This document shows, in pieces, positions 63,786 through 64,000 of a stretch of 64,000 nucleotides of DNA (position 1 is the stretch's first letter; every line of letters starts with the position of its first letter). Under the pieces are notes generated by a model that did no database searches, was not told the DNA's origin, and was given only the letters and a program-made list of their open reading frames with translations. Origin of the DNA: Bacillus sp. B15-48 (GTDB lineage: Bacteria; Bacillota; Bacilli; Bacillales; Cytobacillaceae). The position numbers and the translations under genes are program-made. The stretch is from assembly GCF_016879755.1 (NCBI RefSeq), contig NZ_WOFU01000003.1, positions 434,001-498,000 of the forward strand. Reading direction: 5' to 3'.

Positions 63786-64000
63786 TTGATTTATCCTCTC
63801 CGCACTTATTTGCTCTGTAGCAGAGTTCTCCCACTACCTACGACACCTTCGTTACACCCACACAACCACCCCCTTTCTCTTAATAGAGACAGGTCCCGCG
63901 TCCTAATTTGACTCATTTTCAATTTAGTAGATAAAAAAATCGCTCCGTTAACATTATCGAAAAATTATAATAAATGTTTAAAGTTACCTTCTGTTTTCAC

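Noticed and set aside
1-64000. tRNA or rRNA genes
   Set aside because: No cloverleaf-like or rRNA-like segments were noticed on reading; a tRNAscan run would settle this.

Overview
The window looks like a low-GC Gram-positive chromosome of the Bacillaceae (Bacillus and its relatives). The support is strong AGGAGG-type ribosome-binding sites, frequent TTG/GTG starts, a T-box leader, a DnaD-type replication protein, YcdB/DUF4085-like proteins, IS1182 and IS4 elements and many palindromic intergenic repeats. No tRNA, rRNA or CRISPR array was found, although a cas3 gene sits at the left edge.

Layout. 0.1-3.3 kb: cas3 (minus) and a divergent GIY-YIG nuclease gene. 3.4-11.8 kb: one minus-strand operon, tetR - acyl-CoA ligase - MaoC hydratase - KAS III-like enzyme - Liv-type ABC transporter (binding protein, two ATPases, two permeases). 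It probably imports a carboxylic acid, activates it with CoA and degrades it. 11.8-14.1 kb: a graveyard of gene tails and palindromes plus an alcohol dehydrogenase-like gene whose start codon reads ATA. 14.1-19.7 kb: secreted SGNH hydrolase, Dus, a 41-42 bp tandem array, an Rpn-type nuclease and small unknown proteins. 20.0-23.4 kb: a T-box-controlled operon (TIGR04076-like protein, aldo/keto reductase, NhaC-superfamily transporter). 23.5-25.1 kb: a group II intron reverse transcriptase remnant and a nucleobase permease. 25.5-30.1 kb: a two-gene unit of a 1260-residue SF1 helicase with a very long coiled-coil insert and a winged-helix-like partner. This is the best candidate for an undescribed system.

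30.4-39.8 kb: response regulator plus permease, a truncated ABC ATPase, an IS1182 copy sitting in a palindromic repeat, a DUF4085-like/YcdB-like pair and an MFS transporter. 39.8-55.4 kb: an aromatic or acid catabolic island on the minus strand. It holds thiolase, CoA-transferase A/B, a broken 3-hydroxybutyrate dehydrogenase, an extradiol dioxygenase, two flavin monooxygenases, a FAH-family hydrolase, enoyl-CoA hydratase, a GntR regulator, a TAXI-TRAP transporter, a hydroxyisobutyrate dehydrogenase-type enzyme and a hydroxypyruvate isomerase-type enzyme. A shared operator-like motif occurs three times in it.

55.5-63.0 kb: a decaying region. It has a phage-like DnaD/DnaB module with two frameshifts and a UvrA-like gene broken by an A-run frameshift, an IS4-family element (exact 5-bp duplication) and a 437-bp element with IS200/IS605-like ends. 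A palindromic repeat supplies its stop codon. The window closes with a small YqaE/Pmp3 membrane protein.
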